From Echiichthys vipera (lineage: Eukaryota > Chordata > Actinopteri > Perciformes > Trachinidae), in assembly GCA_963691815.1 (NCBI GenBank), contig OY829662.1, positions 21,402,276-21,466,275 of the forward strand: a stretch of 64,000 nt of DNA, read 5' to 3'. The position numbers and the translations under genes were made by a program. The notes beneath the pieces were generated by a model. That model ran no database searches and had not been told where the DNA came from. It saw only the letters and a list, made by a program, of their open reading frames with translations. This document shows positions 35,892 to 46,542 of the stretch, one piece after another. Each line of letters opens with the position of its first letter. The stretch's first letter is position 1.

Positions 35892-38800
35892 TCACTCCAG
35901 TACGTCATCCACTGAGCAGCAACAACAGAACCTCCTCTTCATCCAGGAAAAGAAGCGTTTCATGCGGTTCTTCTTTTTCTTCTTGCCTAAAAATCAACAA
36001 CAACGTTTAATACCTCATCACCCCAGATTAAACAACAACTCAACAATTTAGAAACAAGATTGTCATTTCTTACTGGTGCCATCCGAGCAGAGGCTGATGG
36101 TGTCCAAGCTGATGGTGGGGATGTCCCAGTAGATGCCAGTGGCAAAGTCGATGCTGGTGTCATCCGAGTCGATGCTGGTTTCATCCGAGTCGATGCTGGT
36201 GGCATCCGAGTCGATGCTGGTGGCATCCGAGTCGATGCTGGTGGCATCAGAGTCGATGCTGGTGGCATCCGAGTCGATGCTGGTGGCATCCGAGTCGATG
36301 CTGGTGGCATCTGAGTCGATGCTGGCGGTATCTGAGTCGATACTGGTGACAACCAGATCAGGGAGACGAGCTTCAGCAGGGTGGCAACTGAACGTATAAA
36401 TGCACACAGTTAGCATGTTTAGTAACACATTATTGGAAGAGGTGTGCACCACTGTGTGCACAAGATTGCTAGATTAATACTGTATATTATAACTATAACA
36501 ATAATAATAATTAATATTAAAGATAGTGCGACTTGACGCTGCTCATGGGGGAATTGTTGAGTCTCTGTAAATCATGAATAAGTCATGGAGTGTGGTCCTG
36601 ACCTACTCTATATGTAAAGTGTCTTGAGATAGCTTTTGTTGGGCACTATAAATAAAATTGAATTGTATTGAATAAGACTGACATGACACATATCATTAAA
36701 ATGAAGGAGTCTTTATGAATGCTTATGACTGCTGTCATTAAGTATCATTCAGTAAATTATGACACTTCTAATTCAAAGTTAACATTGTTTGAAATGTGTG
36801 TTGTGACAACTTGGCATTAAAAGTGTCATCATTTACTGTACTTAATGGAAACAATCATAAAAGACTCCTTCATATTTATGACAGGTGTCAGTCTTATCTG
36901 CATCACTTCAAATAATGTGTTTTGTCCTGACATCTTAAAATAATCGGGTTACATTACGGCTCCGTTTTATTTTTGTTGCAGAGATGAGCGTCACATCCAG
37001 AGAAAATGTCTTACCTCATTTCATTTTCCAGATCAGCTGACTCTTTCAGTTGTATTCGGTTCTCGGAGGCAGCGGGTTGAACCATGATGACACCATGTGA
37101 CAGTGAGAAACTTGTGCTGTTGAATCAAGACAAAAAATTCAATAATGTTATTAATTATGTCATTGAGCTGATCATAAAACAAGTTAATAGCACTTATTCA
37201 GTGGGAGGATGACCATGTAAGGGATGAGTGAACACCTACCTGTCCTCATCACTGAGGGTCGCCTCTTTTGTCTTGTTGATCCAGATCTCGGCCTGGCCGG
37301 TGCTAGTTGTGGCTTCCATAGACTCCTGAGATTCATCACTATCAAAAGATAAAGTCACATTGTTAAGTTTTGGCCAGAAAATGTTGTGATTACTATCGTC
37401 AGTGCAAAGCCGTAATCTTAGAGCTCACAACTCACCATGCACAACACCAGGTGTTGAGGTGGGGTCTTCTTTGGAGGTAGCTCTTTGTAATAAAGGGGTG
37501 GTTTAAAGTACCAAGAGGTGTAATCCTGACCTTCTGATCCCATGTGAGTATTGCCTTCAACAGCTCAATGCTCTGCTCCCTGTCTTCAGCTTCTGTCTTG
37601 TTATCCTTCTCCAGGCGCATCTAGTTTAGTAAACAATTGGGAAATACAGCATGTCGTGGTCACATACAGTGGTCAAGTTTTCTTTTCCCGGATCATGAAA
37701 AGACATTGATGAAAGTCCCTTTTCAGAACACCTACCTCTTTCGCTTGGTCCAAGGAACGGAATGTGTAATACCTGAAATCTTCGGAGTCATTTCGTATGT
37801 TGTAGTACTCCACAGGCGTCTAAAAGAAGGTTAAACATTTAAAAAACACATATGGCAATACATTTAGCTGATTATGTTTAATAACCGTAGAAAGTACTAT
37901 TGCAAATTTGAATAATTGGTATTATACCTTCAGTATCCACTTGTTGTGGACTGTTCTCTTGAAATACCGGGCAGATTTCCAACCAGTATGGAGGAGATGG
38001 TCTGGTGGTGGACCCAGGAGGTCGACAATTTGTTGAATCTGGAGACAAACACATTGCCACACATTAGATAATCGATGTTGAAATGAAGCAAACATAAAAT
38101 AAGTAAAATTCATTTTTAAAGATATGCATTTAATTTTTTTTAACAGAAGGCACTGATCTACTAAGCCTCCTCTGTGAGTATGAGTAAGTGAGAACATGTC
38201 TGAGATGGAGAATATCGTGTTGTGTGCTGCATGTGTGAAAGAGAAACTTCAGATCAATCTACAGATCTGATTCTCCTGATGTTGTCCGGGGTTCATATGT
38301 AAGAAACAGCTTTGGATACTCCTAAATTCATGTGGTCGATGTTATAGCTTGGTTAGACAGGTGTTTTAGCTTGGAAAAACACCCTTTATCCACTCAGGTG
38401 AATCCAGATATTAGTATCATATATCCTGTAAAACATACTTATCATGCTACTGCAGCGGTTTGGTGATTTTTGAGCAGTATTAGTGGTTACAAAAACTGTT
38501 TTAATGTCTTCACCGTACTGCCCCGAGCTAATCAGCGACTGTCCATAATTTATAGTTCATACATGCCAAAAACTGTTTCGATGGGTGTACGTATTTGCCT
38601 AAAAAGAGCTTCACTTTAAGGTTTAAGAGACCCAGATTTAATGTATGATATCTAATCTGTCAAATGAAGATTGATTTGAATCTGTGCCAGGGAGTAGCTC
38701 AACAAAAACTCAAGGACATTTTCAGTCCATTAGTTTGAGTAGATTTCACCCCTTGAGTTTCATACTTGGTCATATTGTGTGTCTGTGATTTACTGTGGAC

Positions 38801-40176
38801 ACCATAGCGAACTTGTAGCTGGTAACTAAAATGTCAAAACAACTGGAAAATGAGTCCTAGTTTGTAAAATCCCAGATGATTTTCTGATTCATAGACTGAG
38901 GCTGACCAGTGTCTTCATAGAGTAGATGCAGCAGGGCTTAATCTTGGAATTAAGCCCTGCTGCATTATATTGGAATTGAATATTGGAAAGCAGCTAGAGA
39001 ATCCAGGTATAATCAATTACTCACTGCTTCATAGTCAGTCATCGCAGGGAAGAGCATGCAGCCAAACAACATGACCGCCATCACACAGCCCAGTGACCAC
39101 ATGTCAATGGCCTCAGAAAATGAGTTTCCGAACATAATTTCTGGAGACCTGAAAGGCAGTTCATCAAATAAGAAACACTGTTATACTTTAATGATCAAAC
39201 TGAAACCTGATTTGCAGTTACAAACTAAATAATAGCAGCAGTACAAGACAGAAGGTAGGAACTACTCAGCCCTGAGACAGCGCTCTCCGTGTAAAAAAGA
39301 ATCAGTATAATTACCTGTAAAAAGGTGTTTGGAAAACATTGAAAAAGGTGGCTTCAGATCTGAAAACTGCCATGCCAAAGTCGATAAGTTTCACCCTGAA
39401 TGGCTGTCTTTTGTGATCCACCATCATGATGTTATCTATTTTCACATCAGCATGGATTATGCCAACCCTCTTCAGGGCATCGAATGCTGTTGCCATCTGC
39501 AAGTAGTAATAATAATGATGATAAGAATTAAATGTACACATAAAAACAGAATTCTGATTTTACACATAATAAATGAATAATAAAATAAGTTAATGTCATA
39601 ATTCAAATTTTAAAAAGTACACCGTCAGAGTTTGAAACAAACAGAACTTTTTTTTTTTTTGGGCTGATGCGGTACTCTACCTGCTCCATGACAATTCGGA
39701 CATCTTCCAGACGCATAGGGCCCTTTAAATCGATTAGGTAGTCCTGAAGGCTGATGTCCAACATTTCAAACACCAGACCAACAGTGCCGTGGAGGTTGCA
39801 CATGCCATAAAACGCGATGATGTTAAACCTGTCCATGTTCTTGTGCATGAGGGCTTTTAGCATTTGCACCTGGGGAGACATGACAAGTTGGAAGATGTTC
39901 ACATGGAATAATTAGCCCTCCTCAACCACAACAACAATTATTTTTACCCAGAAATATTAGTAACAAAGGTCAACAGTGACATCAAAAACAACAGTGTCTC
40001 ACCTCTCCATATAGATTCATGTGTTTTTTGTCAAACTTAATGGCCACAGTCTTTTCAGTGCTTTGTTCCACACATTTGAACACTTTTCCAAAGGTACCTT
40101 CGCCCAGAACGCTCAGGATTTTAAAACTCTCTTTTTGGAGCTGCTGCTCAGGGCAACGTGATGTTGATCCTTCCAT
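35892..40176 (-). CDS. HIPK-like protein kinase (11 coding exons, 552 aa)
   Basis: Predicted serine/threonine kinase of the DYRK/HIPK type. Coding exons (minus strand, in order): 40003-40176, 39681-39869, 39315-39496, 39025-39148, 37928-38038, 37736-37819, 37436-37620, 37240-37338, 37015-37116, 36074-36387, 35892-35986. All junctions are GT-AG and in phase. Kinase landmarks: glycine loop GEGTFGKV at residues 25-32, VAIK lysine 47, alpha-C glutamate about 58, catalytic HAD 136-138 with K140 and N143, DFG 160-162, SPE in place of APE at 183-185, and DMWSLGC 197-203. The phrase RQPFRVKLIDFG is typical of HIPKs. The homeobox-interaction and PEST regions of full HIPKs are absent. The activation loop (FNVFQTPFYRSPE) lacks the usual tyrosine. 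The tail has nine SIDSD repeats (exon 10), then KKKKK and CCCC clusters (exon 11). Teleosts are known to have many such short HIPK-like genes; the specific orthologue is unknown. Confidence 0.88.
36147..36350 (-). repeat. 21-bp coding minisatellite in kinase exon 10
   Basis: Nearly ten 21-bp copies encode the 7-residue unit S-I-D-S-D-A-T; edge copies vary (D-T-A, D-E-T, D-D-T). Several central copies are identical at DNA level, which suggests recent slippage. Length is always a multiple of three, so copy changes keep the frame. The many serine-aspartate pairs could be casein kinase 2 type sites (inference). Confidence 0.9.
36555..36672 (+). repeat. Short interspersed repeat, copy 1 (kinase intron 9)
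   Basis: Shares GTCTCTGTAAATCAT, CTCTATATG-AAAGTGTC and an AATAAAATTGAATTG tail with 52974-53096. It looks like a SINE-type or LINE 3'-end-derived repeat common in teleosts (family not identified). Confidence 0.6.
36673..36896. mobile_element. MITE-like element with long terminal inverted repeats
   Basis: Starts TAAGACTGACATGACAC and ends with the imperfect complement GTGTCAGTCTTA. The arms continue through AAGGAGTCTTTATGA / TCATAAAAGACTCCTT. About 224 bp, no coding capacity, in kinase intron 9. Confidence 0.7.
38443..38620 (+). repeat. Partial copy of the foldback element found in rrn3 intron 12
   Basis: The stretch with ATGCTACTGCAG, GAGCAGTATTAGTGGTTA and ACCGTACTGCCC-GAGCTAATCAG matches 58496-58580. 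It is in intron 4 of the kinase gene. Confidence 0.65.
38926..38965. repeat. Perfect 17-bp inverted repeat (hairpin)
   Basis: ATGCAGCAGGGCTTAAT, a 6-nt loop, then its exact complement. Located in kinase intron 4; role unknown. Confidence 0.75.
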
Positions 40177-40203
40177 GGATGTATTTGTTGGTTAAACAAA
40201 CAA
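40177..40203 (-). other. 5' UTR part of kinase exon 2
   Basis: An acceptor (TTTCCAG) lies just upstream of 40203 on the minus strand, 27 nt before the start codon. The first exon should therefore be non-coding and further upstream. Confidence 0.55.
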
Positions 40204-41463
40204 CTGGAAATGAGGGGAGAGCAAAAGAGAACAAGTGTATATTTTTATGCCTTTTCATGTTATGTTATGGAAATATTGAATCAGATTGTTAAGACTTCAT
40301 TTAAAATATCAAGTTGCTAAATGTAATGTACATTGTTACAAATTATGAGACATCCCTCCTAGTATTCACAATATTAACTGACACTTATCTTGTCACTAGG
40401 AAGACTCCTTAATAGTCCTAAAAAGCTTTTTCACAAAGCTGCTGAGACCAATTTTTACTAAGGAATTAGGAGAAGTCTTTAGAAATGTCACACGATAAAG
40501 TAAACATTAGCGTCTCACCACTTCCATTGTTTGCGAGCAAAGGGAAGAATGCAACATTAGTTTCAGGAAGTAGGGCAAATTCACGTGTAGTTTAATCTCG
40601 TCCACTAGGAAGAATCGCAGCATCAGGCGATGGTCTGTCGCCTGCATTTGCATACGCTTAGAGTAAGGGCGAGGTTGATCCCGTTTCTATGGATAATGTA
40701 TTGGGCCAGTGAATTTTTTATAGAAATATTGTAGGAGGGATGTTGCCAAATCCAAATAAATATTTGAAAATAAAATATAGATCAAGTGTCACTGATTTAA
40801 CATGAAACAAAGACTAATAGAGGCAACTAATGAGTAAAGTAAATGTGCATTTAATTGTCAGCCTCTTACATGTCTGGCAGCTTGTTAACAGAAGGTAAAA
40901 TTAAAGCCAACTGGATGCAAAAAAGAAAGGAAATTCTTAAAGAGAAATTCAGAGCCAGTATAACTGCATAAGCCAAAAAAGAAGTGTGGGAAAATACAGT
41001 ACATCAATGCAGTATATGAAGATTTCATTTTTAGCATTGTTTGTGATTGGCTCTTAGTGACTACTCCTAACTTTTCACAGATTTAGCAGCTGCTTTTAGT
41101 GCTAAAATTGTGAAATACTCTTAGACGAGTCCTAAAATTAGTACTGACACCCTCTTTGTTTAAGTAAGAAGCTACTTTTCGCCTTAAAAGGATTTGTGCA
41201 TACGGCCCCTGTAAAATTGTGTTACTTTTTGTACAACATATGCTTAATTTGTTCCATTCTATATTTCACAGAGTTGTAGAAAAAAGATTATATGTATATA
41301 TATATTATATATCCAACCTTTCACCTCTATTAAATTTAGAAAGGAAAATATGAGGCTACTTCTAACTGACTTAATAGATGTTAACATTGCACATTTCTCT
41401 CTTCCTCTCATTGTATTTGAGAGAATTTAGGATTTCATCAAAGAGAACAGTAGAGTGACTTAC

Positions 41464-41560
41464 CTTACACAGCTAGGTTTCAAAGTTTGGTTCTTTGGGT
41501 CGGTTTAGCGGTTGATTTCGTTGACTATAGAGGTTCATCCAGCGCTTGTCTTGCCAGAAG
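41464..41560 (-). other. Possible non-coding first exon of the kinase gene
   Basis: The minus strand reads GTGTAAG followed by GTAAGTC, a strong donor ending at 41464. The 1.26-kb gap to the acceptor at 40204 would be the first intron. The upstream limit of the exon is a guess. Confidence 0.35.
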
Positions 41561-42623
41561 AGCTCAGAAGAATTAATTACCTGGAACCTGGCTGTCTGTG
41601 ACATTAGTTCTGGAACACCATTATGATGCCAGGGCCAATTCTAAAGGTCTGTTACCTCCAACAGCATTTGTTTTAAATCAAAACAAAATGTAATGAAGCA
41701 TCCATTAAGTATATTCATCAAAAATGTATACTCTTCACTTCCATAGAATTGTGAAAACAGCACTGAATGGGTGTATTGGGGGTAGTGGGTTGATGCAAAC
41801 ATGCAAAAACAGTGGTTTGGTCTTTGTACAGTTGATAGATCTGGCTACTGTTATATTTAATGATGTTTTTAACTAACTCGATCAATTATAATGTCTCCTG
41901 ATATTAAATAATGGCTCACAATCAGTCCCTGAGTTACTGACCAGAAACCAGAAATGTTGAGGATTTTTTATGATGGTGTTTAATGGAAGAGAGGCTTGTG
42001 ACTCTTGTTATTTAGAAGCTCACTGAGCCAAATCCATAATTCTTATTCCCTTAATGAGCACATTGACTGAAAATGGAAAAGAATATCTACATTTTGACCT
42101 TTAAATTGTGTAAGACAAGTAACAATTGTGGGCGTGAGAGCAAGTTATAGACAGTTGAAGACGATTTTGTCACTCTTCTGCACCCTGGCTCTGCAGTCAG
42201 ACACTGTAATCAACCCAATAAACACAGAAAAAAGTTGAAAATGCACAGAACTTTAACAGTGATGAAATGTCATACAGGAAAAGCAGAAGGATTTGGAAAT
42301 GATTTTAAATTTGGAATAGAAGAAGCCCGAAGAGGATTTTACGCTTGCTCCATTGACTTTCCATGTTAAAAATAAAACATGAATTATAAAAAGTATAAAA
42401 AGCAGAAGAAGAAGAAGTCATAGTGCCTATGTCCTTCAAAGGCTGAACAGTTTGATAGTTGAATGTTTTTTGTAGGTGAAAGTATGCAGCAGTAGAAGCG
42501 AGCCAAAAATGTACGGAAACAAGAATGCATTTCCTGCAGAAATGGGTGGAAATGTTGAAAAGCTGAATTTCTATAGCTAAACTGTAGAAGGAGTAGCAGA
42601 AGTAGTAGTAGAATAGAAGCAAA

Positions 42624-42822
42624 TGGTAAATGGATGTATATATTGCCTTTCTAGTCTTCTGACTAATTAAGGCACATTACACTATTTGTCACATTCAGCC
42701 ATTCAAGCAATTAGGGGTTCAGTGTCTTGCCCAAGGACACTTTGATATGCGGAACGGAGGAGCCAGGGATCAACCAATCTCTTAAATGGAAGACGACCAG
42801 TTCTACCTCTGAGCTACAGCTA
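42624..42822 (-). mobile_element. tRNA-derived SINE-like copy
   Basis: On the minus strand it starts with a tRNA-like head (TAGCTCAGAGGTAGAAC as A box, GGTTGATCC as a B-box relative). It continues through CCTTGGGCAAGACACTGAACCCC and ends with CTAGAAAGGC and TCCATTTACCA. The same element lies on the plus strand at 48194-48449. The exact family name is not certain. Confidence 0.6.
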
Positions 42823-43342
42823 CATTTTCGTTAAAAAATTATTTCTTCATTTTCAACCAGAGCAACAGCTTGGGTGAATTAGGGCGGGGGGTGGGGGGGT
42901 GTGGGGGGTTGGATTAATCTGCCTCACTGGATGTAGTCTGTTGGAAAAAGACATGCCATTGGCTCCATATTTCAGCCAACATTCTCCCAGTTATGCTGAT
43001 GACACTCAAATAATACTGTCTATCTGAACTCTTAGAAACGCCTTTTTACATTGTGGCTGTAAATGTTGCTTTCAGAAGACCAAGAAAATGAAGAAGAACG
43101 ATCCTCCTTGATGCATTCATTAAACTTCAGGCATGAAACTCATTGAGCTTTAGTGAGGTAAGGGGAATGTAACCAAGACTTTCGCTTGCTATTAGATTCC
43201 ACAGGGCCCTTTTTCAATTTTCCCATTACTGCTGCGAAATCCCTGTTGGGTTTGGTTTCAGACATGTGAAGCTTTTTAAAGTCAGAGGTGAAACACCAAC
43301 CTTAATCGGGGAGTTGAAATGCCTTTAGTCTAAAGAACAATC

Positions 43343-43380
43343 AGGCACTGCTGGGATTTCAACCCAGGATCTCCTTTTTT
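43343..43380 (-). pseudogene. tRNA-Thr-like fragment 1
   Basis: Only the 3' half remains (T arm CTGGGTTGAAATCCCAG and acceptor CAGTGCC); it runs into a T-rich tract. Confidence 0.6.
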
Positions 43381-43642
43381 TAGTGTTTAAGAAAAGAATA
43401 TTGGACCCAAAATACAACCCCAATGGTTCCAGTTGTGTGGCTGCAAGGTTCAGAGCCACATTCTCTCCAAGTAAACAAAGTCCCTTATTCGAGTTTGTCG
43501 AAACTTTGATTTTCCTCCAATCCACCAAAGTTTTAGTAAAAAAAAAGAAAAAAGAATCTATTAAATTAACAGACTGACTCAGCAATTTCTACGCTACACA
43601 CGATGTAAGTATTGTGAGTCAAAAATTAATACATTTTTAATG

Positions 43643-43698
43643 AAGCACTGCTGGGATTTGGAATCAGGATCTCCTGTTTACAAGACAGCCACAGCACC
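43643..43698 (-). pseudogene. tRNA-Thr-like fragment 2
   Basis: About 56 nt. The anticodon and T arms are recognisable, but much of the D arm is deleted. Confidence 0.55.
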
Positions 43699-44061
43699 TC
43701 CTATAGTTGTATCTACCTGTTGCAAGAAAACAAGGAGCTAGTAAACGTGGATGTAAACAGTACTGGATTCAACGTATTAAAGCTTGGCTTTGCAAATAGT
43801 TTTGAGGAACAAAATAGATTCAACTTCAAGGAACCACTCATTGAGCTTTATTGAGGCAAACTTCACATAAGTGTGACATTTGTTTGGAAGGAGATTTCAC
43901 AGGACACTTTTACTTTTCACTGTGTTGCAGTGAAGGAGTACACAAACACCCAGTGACATGACTATTGGGTGTGGTTTCAGACACAGGTGAAGCTTATTGA
44001 GGTCAGAGGTGAAACCAACCTGAATTAGGGAGTTGAAATGCCTTCAGTCTGAAGAACAACC

Positions 44062-44135
44062 AGGCACTGCTGGGATTTGGAGCCAAGATCTCCTGTTTAC
44101 TAGACAGGCACTTTGACCAACTAAGCCACAGCACC
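44062..44135 (-). pseudogene. tRNA-Thr (AGT)-like copy, nearly full
   Basis: 74 nt, the usual length for tRNA-Thr. The acceptor GGTGCTG/CAGTGCC is fully paired, the D arm is intact, and the loop CTAGTAA gives anticodon AGT. The T arm (CTTGGCTCCAAATCCCAG) has a mismatch and an altered B box, so it is probably inactive. Confidence 0.65.
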
Positions 44136-44446
44136 TCATAAAGTAGATACTTCTTCATTTTCTTGCGCTTCTGAAAGCAACATTTACAGCCACAATGTAA
44201 AAGAGAGTTACTAAGAGTTCAGTTAGACAATATTAGTTGAGTGTCATCAGCATAGCTGGGAGAATGCTTGCTGAAATATGGTGCCAATGGCATGTCTTCT
44301 TCCAACTGTCTACATCTGGTGAGTCAGACTAACTCAACTTGTAAATTTCCCCCAATTCACCTAAGCTGTGGCTTTGGTTGAAATTGAAGAAAGGAGTTTT
44401 TAAAGAAAAAAAAATGCTCACTATCAAGGAAACTTGATTAACAATC

Positions 44447-44519
44447 AGGCACTGCTGGGATTTTAACACAGATTCTCTGTCTACAAGAGAGATAGTTTGA
44501 CCAACTGATCCACTACACC
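44447..44519 (-). pseudogene. tRNA-Thr-like copy 4, decayed
   Basis: A 73-nt relative with broken anticodon and T stems. The flank downstream on the plus strand (CTGAAA-CAATATTTACAGCC) matches that of copy 3, indicating a tandem unit of about 385 bp. Confidence 0.55.
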
Positions 44520-44636
44520 TCTGAAGTTGGCAGCTTCTTATCTGTGTTCTTGGTCTGCTGAAATCAATATTTACAGCCAAACGCACATACATTTATTCAT
44601 TCGGTGTTCTTGTGAAAAAAACTATAGTGTATGCTA

Positions 44637-44750
44637 TTAAGTCATTGCAGGAAACATCATACAGTGTAGCAATGTCATAGGAGCAGGAGAATATGGATCC
44701 CTATCACATAACTTTTCAATCGAGGCCTGACAGGCTGAAATAGCTTTACA
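44637..44750 (+). repeat. Older repeat, left fragment
   Basis: Contains GCAGGAAACATCAT, GTGTAGCAATGTCA and TCGAGGCCTGACAGGCTG, matching 56507-56619. The right part of the same repeat is at 46543-46640, beyond the Tc1 insertion. Confidence 0.65.
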
Positions 44751-44879
44751 CCTTAGCTATTGCAGATAAGAAGACGGTTAACAAGGCTTCAGCTTTATTG
44801 GAGGTGCAATCTAAGTTAGCCGATGTCCTCATTAACTTCATAGTTTATTAAAACAAACTTTATTGTAAACAATATTATA

Positions 44880-46473
44880 CAAACCGGATTCCAAAAAAGT
44901 TGGGACACTATACAAATCGTGAATAAAAACTGAATGCAATGATGTGGAGGTGCCAACTTCTAATATTTTATTCAGAATAGAACATAAATCCCTGAACAAA
45001 AGTTTAAACTGAGAAAATGTATCATTTTAAGGGAAAAATATGTTGATTCAAAATTTCATGGTGTCAACAAATCCCAAAAAAGTTGGGACAAGGCCATTTT
45101 CACCACTGTGTGGCATCTCCCCTTCTTCTTACAACACTCAACAGACGTCTGGGGACTGAGGAGACCAGTTTCTCAAGTTTAGAAATAGGAATGCTCTCCC
45201 ATTCTTGTCTAATACAGGCCTCTAACTGATCAATCGTCTTGGGCCTCCTTTGTCGCACCTTCCTCTTTATGATGCGCCAAATGTTCTCTATAGGTGAAAG
45301 ATCTGGACTGCAGACTGGCCATTTCAGTACCCGGATCCTTCTCCTACGCAGCCATGATGTTGTGATTGATGCAGAATGTGGTCTGGCATTATCTTGTTGA
45401 AAAATGCAGGGTCTTCCCTGAAAGAGATTACGTCTGGATGGGAGCATATGTTGTTCTAGAACCTGAATATATTTTTCTGCATTGATGGTGCCTTTCCAGA
45501 CATGCAAGCTGCCCATGCCACACGCACTCATGCAACCCCATACCATCAGAGATGCAGGCTTCTGAACTGAGCGTTGATAACAACTTGGGTTGTCCTTGTC
45601 CTCTTTGGTCCGGATGACATGGCGTCCCACATTTCCAAAAAGAACTTCAAATCGTGACTCGTCTGACCACAGAACAGTCTTCCATTTTGCCACACTTCAT
45701 TTTAAATGATCCCTGGCCCATTTAAAACGCCTGAGCTTGTGGATCTTGCTTAGAAATGGCTTCTTCTTTGCACTGTAGAGTTTCAGCTGGCAAAGGCGGA
45801 TGGCACGGTGGATTGTGTTCACTGACAATGGTTTCTGGAAGTATTCCTGAGCCCATTCTGTGATTTCCTTTACAGTAGCATTCCTGTTTGTGGTGCAGTG
45901 TCGTTTAAGGGCCCGGAGATCACGGGCATCCAGTATTGGTTTACGGCCTTGACCCTTACGCACAGAGATTGTTCCAGATTCTCTGAATCTTCGTATGATA
46001 TTATGCACAGTTGATGATGATAACTGCAAAGTCTTTGCAATTTTTCGCTGGGTAACACCTTTCTGATATTGCTCCACTATCTTTCTGCGCAACATTGTGG
46101 GAATTGGTGATCCTCTACCCATCTTGGCTTCTGAGAGACACTGCCACTCTGAGAAGCTCTTTTTATACCCAATCATGTTGCCAATTGACCTAATTGGTGT
46201 TAATTGGTCTTCCAGCTCTTCGTTATGCTCAAATTGACTTTTTCCAGCCTCTTATTGCTACTTGTCCCAACTTTTTTGGGATTTGTTGACACCTTGAAAT
46301 TTTGAATCAACATATTTTTCCTTTAAAATGATACATTTACTCGGATTAAACTTTTGATCTGTCATCTACGTTCTATTCTGAATAAAATATTGACATTTGC
46401 CATCTCCACATCATTGCATTCAGTTTTTATTCACAATTTGTGTAGTGTCCCAACTTTTTTGGAATCCGGTTTG
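44880..46473 (-). mobile_element. Tc1-family transposon, nearly intact
   Basis: A 1594-bp element flanked by TA (44878-44879 and 46474-46475), the Tc1/mariner target duplication. Both ends have inverted repeats of 211 bp (44880-45090 and 46263-46473). Each contains an outer and an inner copy of CCAAAAAAGTTGGGACA, an IR/DR layout like that of other fish Tc1 elements. It carries one transposase frame on the minus strand with a single internal stop. Confidence 0.95.
45100..46122 (-). pseudogene. Tc1 transposase (340 codons) with one internal TGA
   Basis: DDE transposase that would cut and paste the surrounding element. The N-terminal half has a helix-turn-helix (RRKIVEQYQKGVTQRKIAKTL and later SVNTIHRAI) and a GRKP linker (VRKGQGRKPIL). 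Catalytic residues are D in LWSDES, D in FQQDNARPH, and E in SPIENIW, 34 residues after the second D (DD34E). The Met before GRGSPIP at 46122 gives 340 aa, the usual Tc1 length; an upstream Met at 46176 is less likely. The frame is interrupted only by TGA at 45694-45696, where relatives are expected to have TGG (Trp). It is therefore a single-mutation pseudogene, barring readthrough. Confidence 0.9.
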
Positions 46474-46542
46474 TATTAAAACAACGGAAATACCAGTAAA
46501 AGAAGGAGTTTTACAATGTGCACATAAATATACAGATCAAAG

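Larger units (their letters stand above)
42843..44393. repeat. Inverted repeat pair flanking tRNA-Thr-like copies
   Basis: Left arm 42843-43096 and right arm 44151-44393 are inverted copies with scattered changes (for example GACATGCCATTGGC and ACATTGTGGCTGTAAATG in both). Read outward, both contain SYADDTQ, which resembles the reverse transcriptase active-site motif of LINEs, so the arms may be old LINE fragments (inference). Confidence 0.7.
41560..44879. other. Repeat-rich intergenic stretch without a recognised gene
   Basis: Holds a SINE-like copy, a G-rich run (42882-42911), inverted repeats of about 250 bp (42843-43096 and 44151-44393) and decayed tRNA-Thr-like copies. An older repeat at 44637-44750 is also found at 56507-56619. 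Confidence 0.6.

Noticed and set aside
36063..36073. Kinase stop codon directly after exon 10 (KK-stop)
   Set aside because: GGCACCA/GTAAGA is a strong donor and a good acceptor leads to exon 11 in phase. The unspliced end is kept only as an alternative.
36147..36350. CRISPR array
   Set aside because: The 21-bp units are contiguous, with no unique spacers, and the sequence is from a vertebrate genome.
36060..36399. Plus-strand open frames across the 21-bp minisatellite
   Set aside because: A 21-bp repeat without stops opens several frames on both strands. The minus frame alone has matching splice sites and continues the kinase.
46123..46176. Upstream Met (46176) as transposase start
   Set aside because: The 18 extra residues do not look like Tc1 transposase. 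The Met at 46122 gives the family length of 340 aa.
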